Shown: in pieces, positions 16,041 to 23,569 of the stretch
How the letters are laid out: the number at the start of each line of letters is the position of its first letter
Numbering within the stretch: the stretch's first letter is position 1
Assembly: GCA_019745505.1 (NCBI GenBank)
Contig: JAIETE010000172.1
Location: 1-32,461 of the forward strand
Direction of reading: 5' to 3'
Origin: Candidatus Obscuribacterales bacterium
GTDB lineage: Bacteria; Cyanobacteriota; Vampirovibrionia; Obscuribacterales; Obscuribacteraceae
DNA: 32,461 bases
Notes under the pieces: generated by a model
What the model saw: only the letters and a program-made list of their open reading frames with translations
What the model was told of the DNA's origin: nothing
Database searches by the model: none
Made by a program: the position numbers and the translations under genes

Positions 16041-16107
16041 ACTGCGCGGAAGCGTTTGATTGTGGACAGCGCAAGCTGACAATCGGCCCTCCGCGCAGTT
16101 CTTCTTT
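16041..16107 (+). terminator. Elaborate nested hairpin with GCAA tetraloop and T-rich tail
   Basis: ACTGCGCGGA (16041-16050) pairs perfectly with TCCGCGCAGT (16090-16099). Inside, GATTGT (16058-16063) pairs with ACAATC (16079-16084), and CAGC (16067-16070) with GCTG (16075-16078), closing a GCAA (GNRA) tetraloop. TTCTTCTTT follows the outer stem. It lies between rplL and the next gene, so it is probably the rplJL terminator. The layered stems with internal loops also look like a functional RNA or 5' leader of the zinc-ribbon/TPR gene, whose ATG is 20 bases downstream. Confidence 0.6.
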
Positions 16108-16118
16108 GAGACCAAAAT

Positions 16119-17762
16119 ATGAAGTGTCCAAGCTGCGGTCTATACCATCCAAATCAATACGAACGCTGCGTCTCTTGCGGCGCGTCTTTTAAGGAAGGCG
16201 GCAGCGCCGATTTCGACGACGAGGGCGCCAATGACAGAGCCGCTGCCGTCAATACGATGGAGCGCCCCCACGAGCGCGCCTCTTCCGATCCGGATGAGCT
16301 CGCATATGAAGAAGCGAAACACCCGCATCAGCGGCGCTCCAAAAAGCTGGGCGTCAGTATGCAAAGCCGCTTGCCGACGATGGTCGGAGCGCTTACCGCC
16401 GTAACGGTCCTTTTGGTCTCTGCCGGAGCGACGATTTTCTTTTTGACCAAAACGCCTGATGACGAGCGACTTTTCGTCAAAGGCAAAAAAGAGCTCGCCA
16501 ACGGACAATACGCTTTCGCCGTAAGCACACTTGAACAAGCTGCTGCACTGCGCAACAAAGATCCTCGAGTTTTCCTCGCCCTTGCGCGAGCCTATGTCGG
16601 CGTCGACCAGGTAGAGAAGGCTCATGACGCCATAAGCCAGGCCCAGCAATTAGGCTCCGGTGTGGTTGAAGAACCGCAACTTGCCTCTGATCTGGCCAAT
16701 TATTATCGCCAGCGCGGCAAGTATGAAAAGGCATTGGACCTGCTGCGTCCACTTGCAAAATCCAATATCCCCGGCAAGAAAGCGGAATTGGCTGATCTAG
16801 ATGCGATGTACGGTGATGAAGCATTGCGCACGGGCAAATTAGACCTTGCTTTGCGCTGTTGGGAGGAAGTTCGTGATTTGCGTGAGGGTTCAAGATTCAG
16901 TGAATCCGAAGCGCGTCTTGCCACCATTTATCAAAAAATGGCATCGAATTTCGCATCGAAAAATGACGATCAAAAAGCACTCAACTATTTGAGCAAACTC
17001 AATGCAATCGCGCAGAATGCGAAGAATTACGAGATGGCATCAGATCTTTATGAGAAGAACGAGAAGCTCGATCTGGCTATCGATCAAATGCGATTGGCAA
17101 TCAAGTATTCAACCCACAATCCGGTGTACGAGCGTAAGCTGGCTGCGCTTCTGACGCGCCGTGGAAAAGAATTGCTTGATGCTGGTGACACTGATGCCGG
17201 ATATGGTTATCTGCAGCAGGCGAAAACTGTTGATCCGACCAATGCACTACCGTCTGTCACTTTGCGCGGTGTGAATGTCGGTCTTGAGGGCGGCTTGCCT
17301 AAGATCAGCGGAGAAATTTGGAACCCCGGTGATGAACCTGTCAACTCGTTGACCGTTAAAGTCGAGCTTGTAGACACAGTTTCCAAACGAGTCCTCTGGA
17401 CCCGCGATCAGAAAGTAGTGGACGAATTCGTGCAACCACTTCAAGGTCGAGATTCGAAGAATATCGACTTTGTTGCCGGCACTTCCGTGAGGATGAACGG
17501 CACCAATGAGTTCAAAGTCTATCTGGATGGAAAACTCTACAAGTCCTATCGCCTCGGTGAAAAATCGAAGCCCGATCCGCTCGCAACGGACGACAATGAT
17601 TCCGGCGGCGCTCTAAGTCGCGTTCGTCCCAAGCCCGAGCCGCGTGAAGCTCCGTCACCTGCACCAGCAACTTCTTTGCCGCAAGTCTCTCCGGAGCCTG
17701 TAGAGCAACCGAGCCGCCCGAAAGAATCCGCCGAAGACAAGACGATGAAAGATCTCGAATAA
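16119..17762 (+). CDS. Zinc-ribbon, membrane-anchored TPR protein
   Basis: A 547-residue protein in four parts. Residues 3-20 form a zinc ribbon with CPSC and CVSC knuckles. A polar, charged stretch leads to one transmembrane helix at about 86-110 (LPTMVGALTAVTVLLVSAGATIFFL). Residues ~115-380 are tandem tetratricopeptide repeats (KGKKELANGQYAFAVSTLEQAAAL, VFLALARAYVGVDQVEKAHDAISQAQQL and others). Residues ~385-490 are a beta-rich domain resembling FxLYD-type modules (ISGEIWNPGDEPVNSLTVKVELVD...FKVYLDGKLYKSYRL). The tail is rich in Pro, Ser and Glu. The zinc ribbon is probably cytoplasmic and the TPR/beta part outside, suggesting an envelope scaffold. Only a weak ribosome site (GAG) is seen, and the nested hairpin upstream may shape its expression. 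Exact function unknown. Confidence 0.7.
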   Translation: MKCPSCGLYHPNQYERCVSCGASFKEGGSADFDDEGANDRAAAVNTMERPHERASSDPDELAYEEAKHPHQRRSKKLGVSMQSRLPTMVGALTAVTVLLVSAGATIFFLTKTPDDERLFVKGKKELANGQYAFAVSTLEQAAALRNKDPRVFLALARAYVGVDQVEKAHDAISQAQQLGSGVVEEPQLASDLANYYRQRGKYEKALDLLRPLAKSNIPGKKAELADLDAMYGDEALRTGKLDLALRCWEEVRDLREGSRFSESEARLATIYQKMASNFASKNDDQKALNYLSKLNAIAQNAKNYEMASDLYEKNEKLDLAIDQMRLAIKYSTHNPVYERKLAALLTRRGKELLDAGDTDAGYGYLQQAKTVDPTNALPSVTLRGVNVGLEGGLPKISGEIWNPGDEPVNSLTVKVELVDTVSKRVLWTRDQKVVDEFVQPLQGRDSKNIDFVAGTSVRMNGTNEFKVYLDGKLYKSYRLGEKSKPDPLATDDNDSGGALSRVRPKPEPREAPSPAPATSLPQVSPEPVEQPSRPKESAEDKTMKDLE

Positions 17763-17908
17763 TGCTTGATGGACCTTAATCCTCGACTGTCCAAAGAAAG
17801 TGCATTCAAAATAAAATTTGAAAGTCTCCCTGAAACTTTTTTACGACAGGGTGCTGAGTTTGTCTGTTTTCGTGGAAGGATGTTTCTGGCATCACTCTTT
17901 GGAAAAAC

Positions 17909-17937
17909 AGCTAGAGCCTTACTGACCGGTTCTAGCT
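17909..17937 (+). promoter_or_regulatory. 10-bp hairpin just upstream of the DUF4434-like gene
   Basis: AGCTAGAGCC (17909-17918) pairs with GGTTCTAGCT (17928-17937), with one G-U, around a 9-base loop. It sits 18 bases before the ATG, just ahead of the GGAG ribosome site. There is no T-tract, so a role in the 5' leader is more likely than termination of the upstream gene. Confidence 0.4.
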
Positions 17938-17955
17938 TCGACCTTTGGAGTTTTC

Positions 17956-19101
17956 ATGAACAAGAAATTTGTTGCTTCAATTTTCCTCTCACTGGTTTTT
18001 ACTTCAGGAAATCAATGCTCATTTGCTGCAGAGCCTAAACTTTCTGGCGGCTTTATTCAATTTATTGACGCAAACCTTCCAAAACCTGACCATGTTGCAC
18101 TTCCCTTTGCTTGGGAAGATGTTGTAACCGATATGAGCGATCTCAAAATGTCGAAGATCGTAATTCAGAGAATGAAGGTGAAAAACAATGATGCCGCTGG
18201 TAGCCAATCAGAGTTCTACTTTATCGATCCGGTCACAAAGATTCCCTACAATAATGATCCATTGAAGATTATTTTGCAAAAAGCGCAAGAAAAAAACATG
18301 GACGTTTTTGTTGGCTTGTATTCCGACGAATCTATAAACGGAAACAACGCGCGGTTGATGAATGCTGCTAATCAACCGGAGTTTCACCGCTTGCTGGATG
18401 CTCAAGCAGACAATGACCTCGCTGTAGCAAAAACATTGTGGGAATCATATTCGGCGAACTCCGCTTTTAAAGGTTGGTATCTGCCCATAGAACCATGGAA
18501 TTTCCAATGGCAAGAATGGAAAAACGCAGAATTCAATCTGTACCTCAGGAAGGTTTCTACAGGTCTGGCTCTGTTGAAAAAGGACCAGGGATCTGGAATG
18601 AGGAGGCTGCCTGTCATGTGGGCGCCCCATTTCAAGGTGGCATATCTTAATGCAACTGATACCGGCTCTCTCTACAAGCGGCTATTAGATGGGACGAAGA
18701 TTGATATTATTGCAGTGCAAGATGGATTCGGTGCTGAACCGAGGCGCAGCAACCATGAAATAAGTGACTACTTCAGCGCATTTAAGTCTGCATGTGAAAC
18801 GCTCGTAAGCGATGTGAATGTAAGCGGAAAGGCTGAGCTGTGGTCAGATGCTGAGCTCTATTCGGCGCCAGGAGTTCCTGCCACCATTGAGAAACTGAAA
18901 AAGCAGCTGTGTGCGGTGAAGAACTTAGTTACAACGATAATTTGTTGGGACTTCTTTCACTACATGACAGACAAGGTGCCAAATACACCTGCAAATTGGG
19001 CGTTTCCGATGGTCGCCTCTCCGCTCAATAGCCGAAAGGTTCTTCATGACGACTACAAACAGAGTTTCGTCAATGAAACATTCACTTGCCCTGACAGATA
19101 A
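17956..19101 (+). CDS. Secreted DUF4434-like (glycosidase-type TIM barrel) protein
   Basis: A 381-residue protein with a signal peptide (residues 1-25, ending CSFAA) and a start behind GGAG. The mature part opens with GGFIQFIDANLPKP...FAWEDVVTDMSDLKMSKIVIQRMKV, followed by KNMDVFVGLYSDES, FKGWYLPIEPWNFQW and IDIIAVQDGFG. This recalls the DUF4434 family, predicted glycoside-hydrolase-like TIM barrels. The Glu in YLPIEPW and the Asp in VQDGFG would be candidate catalytic acids. Sugar substrate unknown. The gene looks more AT-rich than its neighbours by eye and could be a later acquisition. It converges with an SGNH-hydrolase-like gene whose stop lies 13 bases away, so a shared theme of polysaccharide modification is possible. 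Confidence 0.6.
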   Translation: MNKKFVASIFLSLVFTSGNQCSFAAEPKLSGGFIQFIDANLPKPDHVALPFAWEDVVTDMSDLKMSKIVIQRMKVKNNDAAGSQSEFYFIDPVTKIPYNNDPLKIILQKAQEKNMDVFVGLYSDESINGNNARLMNAANQPEFHRLLDAQADNDLAVAKTLWESYSANSAFKGWYLPIEPWNFQWQEWKNAEFNLYLRKVSTGLALLKKDQGSGMRRLPVMWAPHFKVAYLNATDTGSLYKRLLDGTKIDIIAVQDGFGAEPRRSNHEISDYFSAFKSACETLVSDVNVSGKAELWSDAELYSAPGVPATIEKLKKQLCAVKNLVTTIICWDFFHYMTDKVPNTPANWAFPMVASPLNSRKVLHDDYKQSFVNETFTCPDR

Positions 19102-19114
19102 CAAATAGTCTCAC

Positions 19115-20353
19115 TTACAGCGCAAGTGTTTTAGCGGATGAGACCATGAGGTCTTGAACTTTCTTGCCACCGTGCGCGTTGACGTGCGCGGAGTCGTAGA
19201 AATCGCTCAGTTGAAATTCGCCGCTGGCGTCGAGGTCGAGCATCTCGTCTCCGAATTGCGCAGGCATCGCGCAGATTTCATTCTGGTATCTGACCAGTAG
19301 TTTTTTCGGAACGATGTCTTTGTTCTCTTTGGTAAGCGGCATGTTTACTACGATCATGCGAATGCTTTTCTCTTTGCATATGGCGAGCATTTTTTGAAAT
19401 GCGGCTTTCTCTTTTTCAAAGCGATCATTATTTGCTGGTCGATAGCGTTCTTTCCATTCGGGCAAATCGGCAAATTGAGCGCGTTTCGATGTTTGTTTGA
19501 GTGTCAGTTTTCCGGACGCCTCTAAATTATTGGATGTCTGATCAGTCGTTTGTTCGACTTTGCAAACCTGTCTTGTTTTCTCTTCTTTCTGGCTGAGTTT
19601 TGCCAACTGATTCGACTCATACAAGTCGGCCGGATGTGCGAATAAGTCGCATGCCCAGCCGGTCAACATGGTTTTGTAATCGGTTCTGACTTTGTAGAGA
19701 TAGACCAATTGACCAAGCAAAAGGTCGCGAGTTTCGTCGAGGCTGCGAGCCTCCGCAAATATCTCCGGCAGGGTGATGCGATTGCTGAGAAGCTGGCAGA
19801 CTGGACTTTTGCCCGGCGGCGGAACGATATTGTCGATGAAGTCTCGGGGACCGATTCCGAAGATGACGATCTTAGGCGCGCGCCCGGCATCTATTGCCCG
19901 CCGAAGAATCAATTCGGCATCCGATGCCATGCAGGCTACGCAAGTTAGGTTGAAGGCGGAGAGTTTGGTGCCGTTTTTCTGCTCGATCAAATGTTCGAGA
20001 TACTTGGCGCCTGTGTACTGGCGAACTTCGTTAAGGCTTTTCTCGTTGAAAGCACCGGTGTATTCGGCGTCATATCGCGCAATTGCCTCCATCGGCAGCG
20101 ATGAGCCCAGGACGAGCAAATCCGGGTGTTCCTTGGCGTCGAAAAATGCCGGGAGCTTACTTACCAGCGGATTTTGCTCCAGCGGTACGTAGCGCGTGGT
20201 CTTTATATATTGAAGAGGTTTTACAGTCTGAATCAGCCAGTTGAGTCCGACAATCGAGACAATCAGCCAGCAAGTGAAGCTCGAAAGCACCAGAATCAGG
20301 ATGCTTTTCTTCTTTTGGGGGGTATTCGCGTTCGATGCCGCGGAGTCCTGCAT
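19115..20353 (-). CDS. Membrane-anchored SGNH-hydrolase-like protein (AlgJ/DltD/DUF1574 style)
   Basis: A 412-residue protein with an N-terminal membrane helix (about 17-40) and an outer domain. Features of SGNH hydrolases: block I LLVLGSSLPMEA (Ser84 or Ser85 as nucleophile), a later strand IVIFGIGPRDFID in the place of the oxyanion block, and a C-terminal DSAHVNAHG with Asp387 and His390 as the likely D-x-x-H pair. Such proteins transfer or remove O-acyl groups on extracellular polysaccharides or teichoic acid-like polymers; cyanobacteria have many DUF1574 members. A variable charged stretch lies around 265-300. The ATG at 20353 follows AAGGACC. No acyl exporter (MBOAT) gene is adjacent, so its partner may be elsewhere. 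Confidence 0.6.
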   Translation of the reverse strand: MQDSAASNANTPQKKKSILILVLSSFTCWLIVSIVGLNWLIQTVKPLQYIKTTRYVPLEQNPLVSKLPAFFDAKEHPDLLVLGSSLPMEAIARYDAEYTGAFNEKSLNEVRQYTGAKYLEHLIEQKNGTKLSAFNLTCVACMASDAELILRRAIDAGRAPKIVIFGIGPRDFIDNIVPPPGKSPVCQLLSNRITLPEIFAEARSLDETRDLLLGQLVYLYKVRTDYKTMLTGWACDLFAHPADLYESNQLAKLSQKEEKTRQVCKVEQTTDQTSNNLEASGKLTLKQTSKRAQFADLPEWKERYRPANNDRFEKEKAAFQKMLAICKEKSIRMIVVNMPLTKENKDIVPKKLLVRYQNEICAMPAQFGDEMLDLDASGEFQLSDFYDSAHVNAHGGKKVQDLMVSSAKTLAL

Positions 20354-20443
20354 TTACTGGTCCTTAACCGACTTTGTAAAGCCCTTACAATAGCCAGTCA
20401 AGAGTTTAGTAGATAAGCCCCTGTTTGGAATTAATAACTCGTA

Positions 20444-20478
20444 GTTTTCCCAGTGAAGACGGAGATTGGGAGGAAAAC
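20444..20478 (+). other. Bulged hairpin in the permease leader
   Basis: GTTTTCCCA (20444-20452) can pair with TGGG (20467-20470) and AAAAC (20474-20478), leaving a 3-base bulge. It is about 90 bases upstream of the permease start, in the divergent gap 20354-20566. No known riboswitch pattern was recognised. Confidence 0.3.
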
Positions 20479-20566
20479 CAGATTGTGTTTTTCTCAGAAA
20501 GCCTGTACTACTAACTAATTAGATCTGCTTGGCAACCCTGCTGGACTACCAAAAAGAGGGATATTA

Positions 20567-22066
20567 GTGACCTCAACGATTTCCAAAGGTCCCCGTACTC
20601 ATAAAACAGGTACGGAGAGGGCCAAACTGGCGCAAACTCAGAAAACTCCACACAAGCCTTTAGACCCCCACGACGAACACGAGCATCCCTTCTCTGCAAT
20701 TCCGCAGAGCGAAAGACGCGGACCCGTCACGATGGGCTTGCTCTGGATCACTATGGTGACAGCGTTTCCTGCCGTGCTTGTTGGCTTTGAGTGGTGCAAA
20801 CAAGGTTTCACACTCTCGCAAGTGCTTTTGTGCACGGTCGTGAGCTGCGCAATTCTTCTGGCTTATGCGATTCCTGCCAGTCAGCTGGGCGCCGTTAGCG
20901 GACTCAGCTACGCTGCTTTGAGCCGCAGCATATTTGGGCGCTGGGGGTCGAAAATAGTTGCATTCAATCTGGTCGCCATTTTTATAGCCTGGTATGGATT
21001 GGCGGCATTATTTCTTGCCGACGGTCTCGAAGGGCTTTTCCACTGGAAAGCACCATTGATGGTTTTGTCGGTGGCGTTTGCATTTCTCATGGCGGCGAAC
21101 AACTTTTTCGGGTTCAAAGGAGTAGCGAATTTCGCACGTTTCTTTGCCGCACCCGTGCTCATCATTTGGGTGAGCTATACCTTCATGAAAACTGTTCCTG
21201 CCTGCCCGCCAACGGTATTCGCCGATGTCACGCATAAGTCCTTCGCCTGCGCGCTGACGACTATTTCCACCTTCATCATCGGATTTGCCGTCTGGGGAAA
21301 TGAAGCCGATTACTGGAGATTCAGCAAGCCGAAAGTTAAGAATTGCGCGATACCACTTATAGTGGCGTTAGCGATCGGTCAGGTGATTTTCCCTTGCACC
21401 GGATTCATTCTGGCGAAGCTGACAGGAATTACGGATTATGGCGCTGCAACCAGCTACATGAATGATTATTCGTTCGGCGGTTTGGCAATTCTGGGCGCGA
21501 TAGTGATCGGGGCGTCTTATTTTGCCGCCAACGATTCCAATTTGTTCGGTTCAGTCAGCGCATGCGAAAACCTGAAGCGGTGGAATCACAAAGGATGGGT
21601 TGCAGTACTTGCCACCCTGGGCGCCGCCATGGCTGCCTGGCTTTCGATTTCGGGCGCAGCCAAGTCGCTGGAATCGATTGCTTCTTTGAACTGTGTGATC
21701 GTTCCAACCCCCACACTTATTGTGCTGGCCGAATGGTTCTTGATGCGCAAAGTGTTTTTGCGTAACCCTGATTGTTTCGGTCGTGTACCTGAATTGGATG
21801 AACTTCCCAAATTTAAATGGGCGGCGACGATTGCTTTGTTCTGCGGCATTGTAGTCGGCGTATTGACGTCGGGAGCCATTCCGGGAACCGAGTCGATGCA
21901 TGTCGGCATCTGCGCGCTTCAGGCTTGGGCTACGGCATTCTTGGTATACATACCTCTGCGCATTGTCGAATACAAGCGCGAAACTGTTTCACGCGCTGTT
22001 GCACTGGAAGCGCTGGTGGCGATTCCATGTACGGTAGAGCCGAGTGAGATAACTCTGAAACTATAG
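20567..22066 (+). CDS. NCS1-family nucleobase/cytosine-purine permease
   Basis: A 499-residue polytopic membrane protein with about 12 hydrophobic helices, starting at GTG 20567 behind GAGGG. The order of features fits the NCS1 (CodB/purine-cytosine permease) family: an N-terminal polar tail, GLLWITMVTAFPAVLVGFEWCKQGF in helix 1, AIPASQLGAVSGLSYAALSRSIFGRWGSKI, a central FIIGFAVWGNEADYWRFSKP segment (family members have W-x-D/E-Y near here), and ISGAAKSLESIASLNCVIVPTPTLIVLAEWFL. It probably imports a pyrimidine, purine or related compound with a cation; the exact substrate is not readable. Residues 1-45 are an unusually long His- and Lys-rich start. No catabolic enzyme is adjacent. A response regulator follows 32 bases downstream and may be cotranscribed. 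Confidence 0.8.
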   Translation: MTSTISKGPRTHKTGTERAKLAQTQKTPHKPLDPHDEHEHPFSAIPQSERRGPVTMGLLWITMVTAFPAVLVGFEWCKQGFTLSQVLLCTVVSCAILLAYAIPASQLGAVSGLSYAALSRSIFGRWGSKIVAFNLVAIFIAWYGLAALFLADGLEGLFHWKAPLMVLSVAFAFLMAANNFFGFKGVANFARFFAAPVLIIWVSYTFMKTVPACPPTVFADVTHKSFACALTTISTFIIGFAVWGNEADYWRFSKPKVKNCAIPLIVALAIGQVIFPCTGFILAKLTGITDYGAATSYMNDYSFGGLAILGAIVIGASYFAANDSNLFGSVSACENLKRWNHKGWVAVLATLGAAMAAWLSISGAAKSLESIASLNCVIVPTPTLIVLAEWFLMRKVFLRNPDCFGRVPELDELPKFKWAATIALFCGIVVGVLTSGAIPGTESMHVGICALQAWATAFLVYIPLRIVEYKRETVSRAVALEALVAIPCTVEPSEITLKL

Positions 22067-22098
22067 GAGAAAGATTTGCCCTCTGGTATTCTAGGTCC

Positions 22099-22776
22099 AT
22101 GGCGAGAATACTTCTGGTTGAAGACGACAGGGATCAAGCGACCACTATTGAAGAGTGGTTGTCATCGGAGCACCATAATGTCGTTGTTTCGCACGACGGA
22201 GAGGAAGGACAATACCGCATTGAAAATGATGCGTTCGACGTAATCATTCTCGATTGGGATTTGCCGAAAGTGACAGGCATCGAGATTCTGAAGCGCTATC
22301 GCATGAAGAAGGGCTCGGCGCCGATAATCATGCTTACGGGCAAAGGTACAATCAGCGATCGCGAGAGTGGGCTTGATGGCGGCGCTGATGATTATCTTAC
22401 GAAACCGTTCAGTTTGCGCGAATTGTCTGCTCGCATTCGCGCACTTTTGCGCAGACCAGGTGAAGTTAAGTCCAATGTTTTGACGGTCGGAAAGCTTGTT
22501 CTAGATCCCATAAAGCACAGAGTTACGAAGAACGGTGAGGAAGTTCAGCTCTTGCCGAGAGACTTCGCATTGCTCGAGTTTTTCATGAGAAACGTCGATG
22601 TCGTTTTCAGTACTGATGCGCTCTTGCAGCGAGTTTGGGAAGATGACACGGAAGCCACTTCTGATGCGCTGAGAACAGCGATAAAGCGGCTGCGCAAAAG
22701 ACTGGACGACGGTGACGATGAGTCCAAGTCGGTTATAGAAAATATCCCGCGCGTCGGCTATCGCATGCGTCTGTAA
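22099..22776 (+). CDS. OmpR/PhoB-family response regulator
   Basis: A 225-residue two-component transcription factor. The receiver domain (1-~118) has the acidic pair E8-D9-D10, phospho-acceptor Asp52 in VIILDWDLP, Thr80 in IIMLTGKG and Lys102 in DDYLTKPFS. It is intact and should be phosphorylatable. The C-terminal winged helix (~130-225) has the standard RDFALLEFFMRNVDVVFSTDALLQRVWEDD, a recognition helix DALRTAIKRLRKRL and the wing IENIPRVGYRM. The start ATG follows CTAGGTCC. No histidine kinase is present, so it is an orphan here; its proximity to the permease could mean it regulates that gene. A REP hairpin with a T-tract follows 7 bases after the stop. Confidence 0.92.
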   Translation: MARILLVEDDRDQATTIEEWLSSEHHNVVVSHDGEEGQYRIENDAFDVIILDWDLPKVTGIEILKRYRMKKGSAPIIMLTGKGTISDRESGLDGGADDYLTKPFSLRELSARIRALLRRPGEVKSNVLTVGKLVLDPIKHRVTKNGEEVQLLPRDFALLEFFMRNVDVVFSTDALLQRVWEDDTEATSDALRTAIKRLRKRLDDGDDESKSVIENIPRVGYRMRL

Positions 22777-22782
22777 CCTGCC

Positions 22783-22828
22783 GTTGCGTGGGGGGCGTGG
22801 GGGCGCGTTGCACGCGCCCTTTTTATCT
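22783..22828 (+). repeat. Left REP-like element, also terminator of the response regulator
   Basis: It begins with GTTGCGTGGGGG (22783-22794), then a core from 22795 to 22828 with the stem GGGCGCGT (22801-22808)/ACGCGCCC (22812-22819) and T5 immediately after. The 34-base core is identical, in inverted orientation, to 23514-23547. A 5'-terminal GTTG next to a GC-rich hairpin resembles the GTAG-headed REPs recognised by RAYT transposases. Its position 7 bases after the response-regulator stop means it can also serve as an intrinsic terminator. Confidence 0.85.
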
Positions 22829-22894
22829 TTTAACTCCCTTGAACTATTATCTTTTAACTCCCGTGAACGATTATCTTTTAACGACATTGTTCTA
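22823..22894. repeat. Three tandem 24-bp repeats beside the RAYT gene
   Basis: TTATCTTTTAAC recurs at 22823, 22847 and 22871, an exact 24-base period. The first two units agree over almost the whole 24 bases (CTCCCT/GTGAAC), while the third diverges after the shared 12 bases. The array overlaps the T-tract of the left REP and ends one base before the transposase stop codon. Confidence 0.8.
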
Positions 22895-22895
22895 T

Positions 22896-23438
22896 TCAGA
22901 GTTTTTTGTGTCGTAACCATGTCGCCGGAGTGACATTTTCATACTTATCGAAAACTGGAACATAACCCCCGGCATATTCGGGATGATTATGGTCGTTAGC
23001 CCAGTTCTCTGGATTATTCGCAATGTATTCTCGAAACAGTTCCAATTCTTTTTCAGAGCGAATTATGTGCTCGTAAAAGTCCGATTGCCACAGCTTTTGG
23101 TCAATAATTCCTAACTGCTTTATACGAGAAGATGATTCAGCCTTGAACGAACCAATTAATTGCCCTAATGATTTTCGTCTCGAGTTTTCATCTGTTATCC
23201 AGAGTATTCCGTGAAAGTGATTTGGCATGACGATAAAAGTGTCGAGTTGTATGAATGAATAGCGACATGGAAGATTTATCCAACACTCGGAAACAACATT
23301 TCCTATCCTAGTCATCTTCACTTGGCATGCTTGAATTTCGCTCAGCAGGCAAACCCTTCCTTGAGTGCAAATCGTAATAAAGTATGCGCCTGCTCTCGAA
23401 TAGTCGAATCCAGTTAATCTAGGCGGACGTCGTGACAT
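22896..23438 (-). mobile_element. REP-associated tyrosine transposase (RAYT) gene, IS200-like Y1 family
   Basis: A coding region for a 180-residue Y1 HUH transposase-family protein. The metal-binding His pair is in MPNHFHGIL (His74, His76), the catalytic Tyr is probably Tyr122 in WQSDFYEHIIRSEKELELFREYIANNPENW, and the N-terminus FDYSRAGAYFITICTQGR is characteristic of RAYT/TnpA_REP proteins. The frame is intact, with ATG 23438 eight bases after GGAG. RAYTs are usually single-copy, domesticated transposases that mobilise or maintain short REP elements. Here it is bracketed by two inverted REP-like elements (22783-22828 and 23514-23565) and lies on the minus strand between convergent genes. 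It is probably a complete, possibly active, REPtron-like unit. Confidence 0.9.
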
Positions 23439-23513
23439 TTTTGCATCTCCAAAAACGTGTTCTATCAGTAGATACGTTTATGGAAGAAAAAAAGTTCAAC
23501 TTTTGATTTGAAT

Positions 23514-23565
23514 AGATAAAAAGGGCGCGTGCAACGCGCCCCCACGCAACGTGCCCCCACGCAAC
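23514..23565 (-). repeat. Right REP-like element, also terminator of the DUF4139 gene
   Basis: Read on the minus strand it starts with GTTGCGTGGGGG at 23565 going down, then CAC, then a second GTTGCGTGGGGG copy leading into the hairpin ACGCGCCC/GGGCGCGT (23534-23541 and 23523-23530), followed by T5. The 34-base core 23514-23547 is identical to the left element; the right copy has six extra bases (CACGTT) between the head units. It starts 4 bases after the DUF4139 stop, in terminator orientation for that gene. Confidence 0.85.
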
Positions 23566-23569
23566 CAGA

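Noticed and set aside
17766..18038. 90-residue open frame after the zinc-ribbon/TPR gene
   Set aside because: It overlaps the start of the DUF4434-like gene, lacks a ribosome site and crosses the hairpin at 17909-17937.
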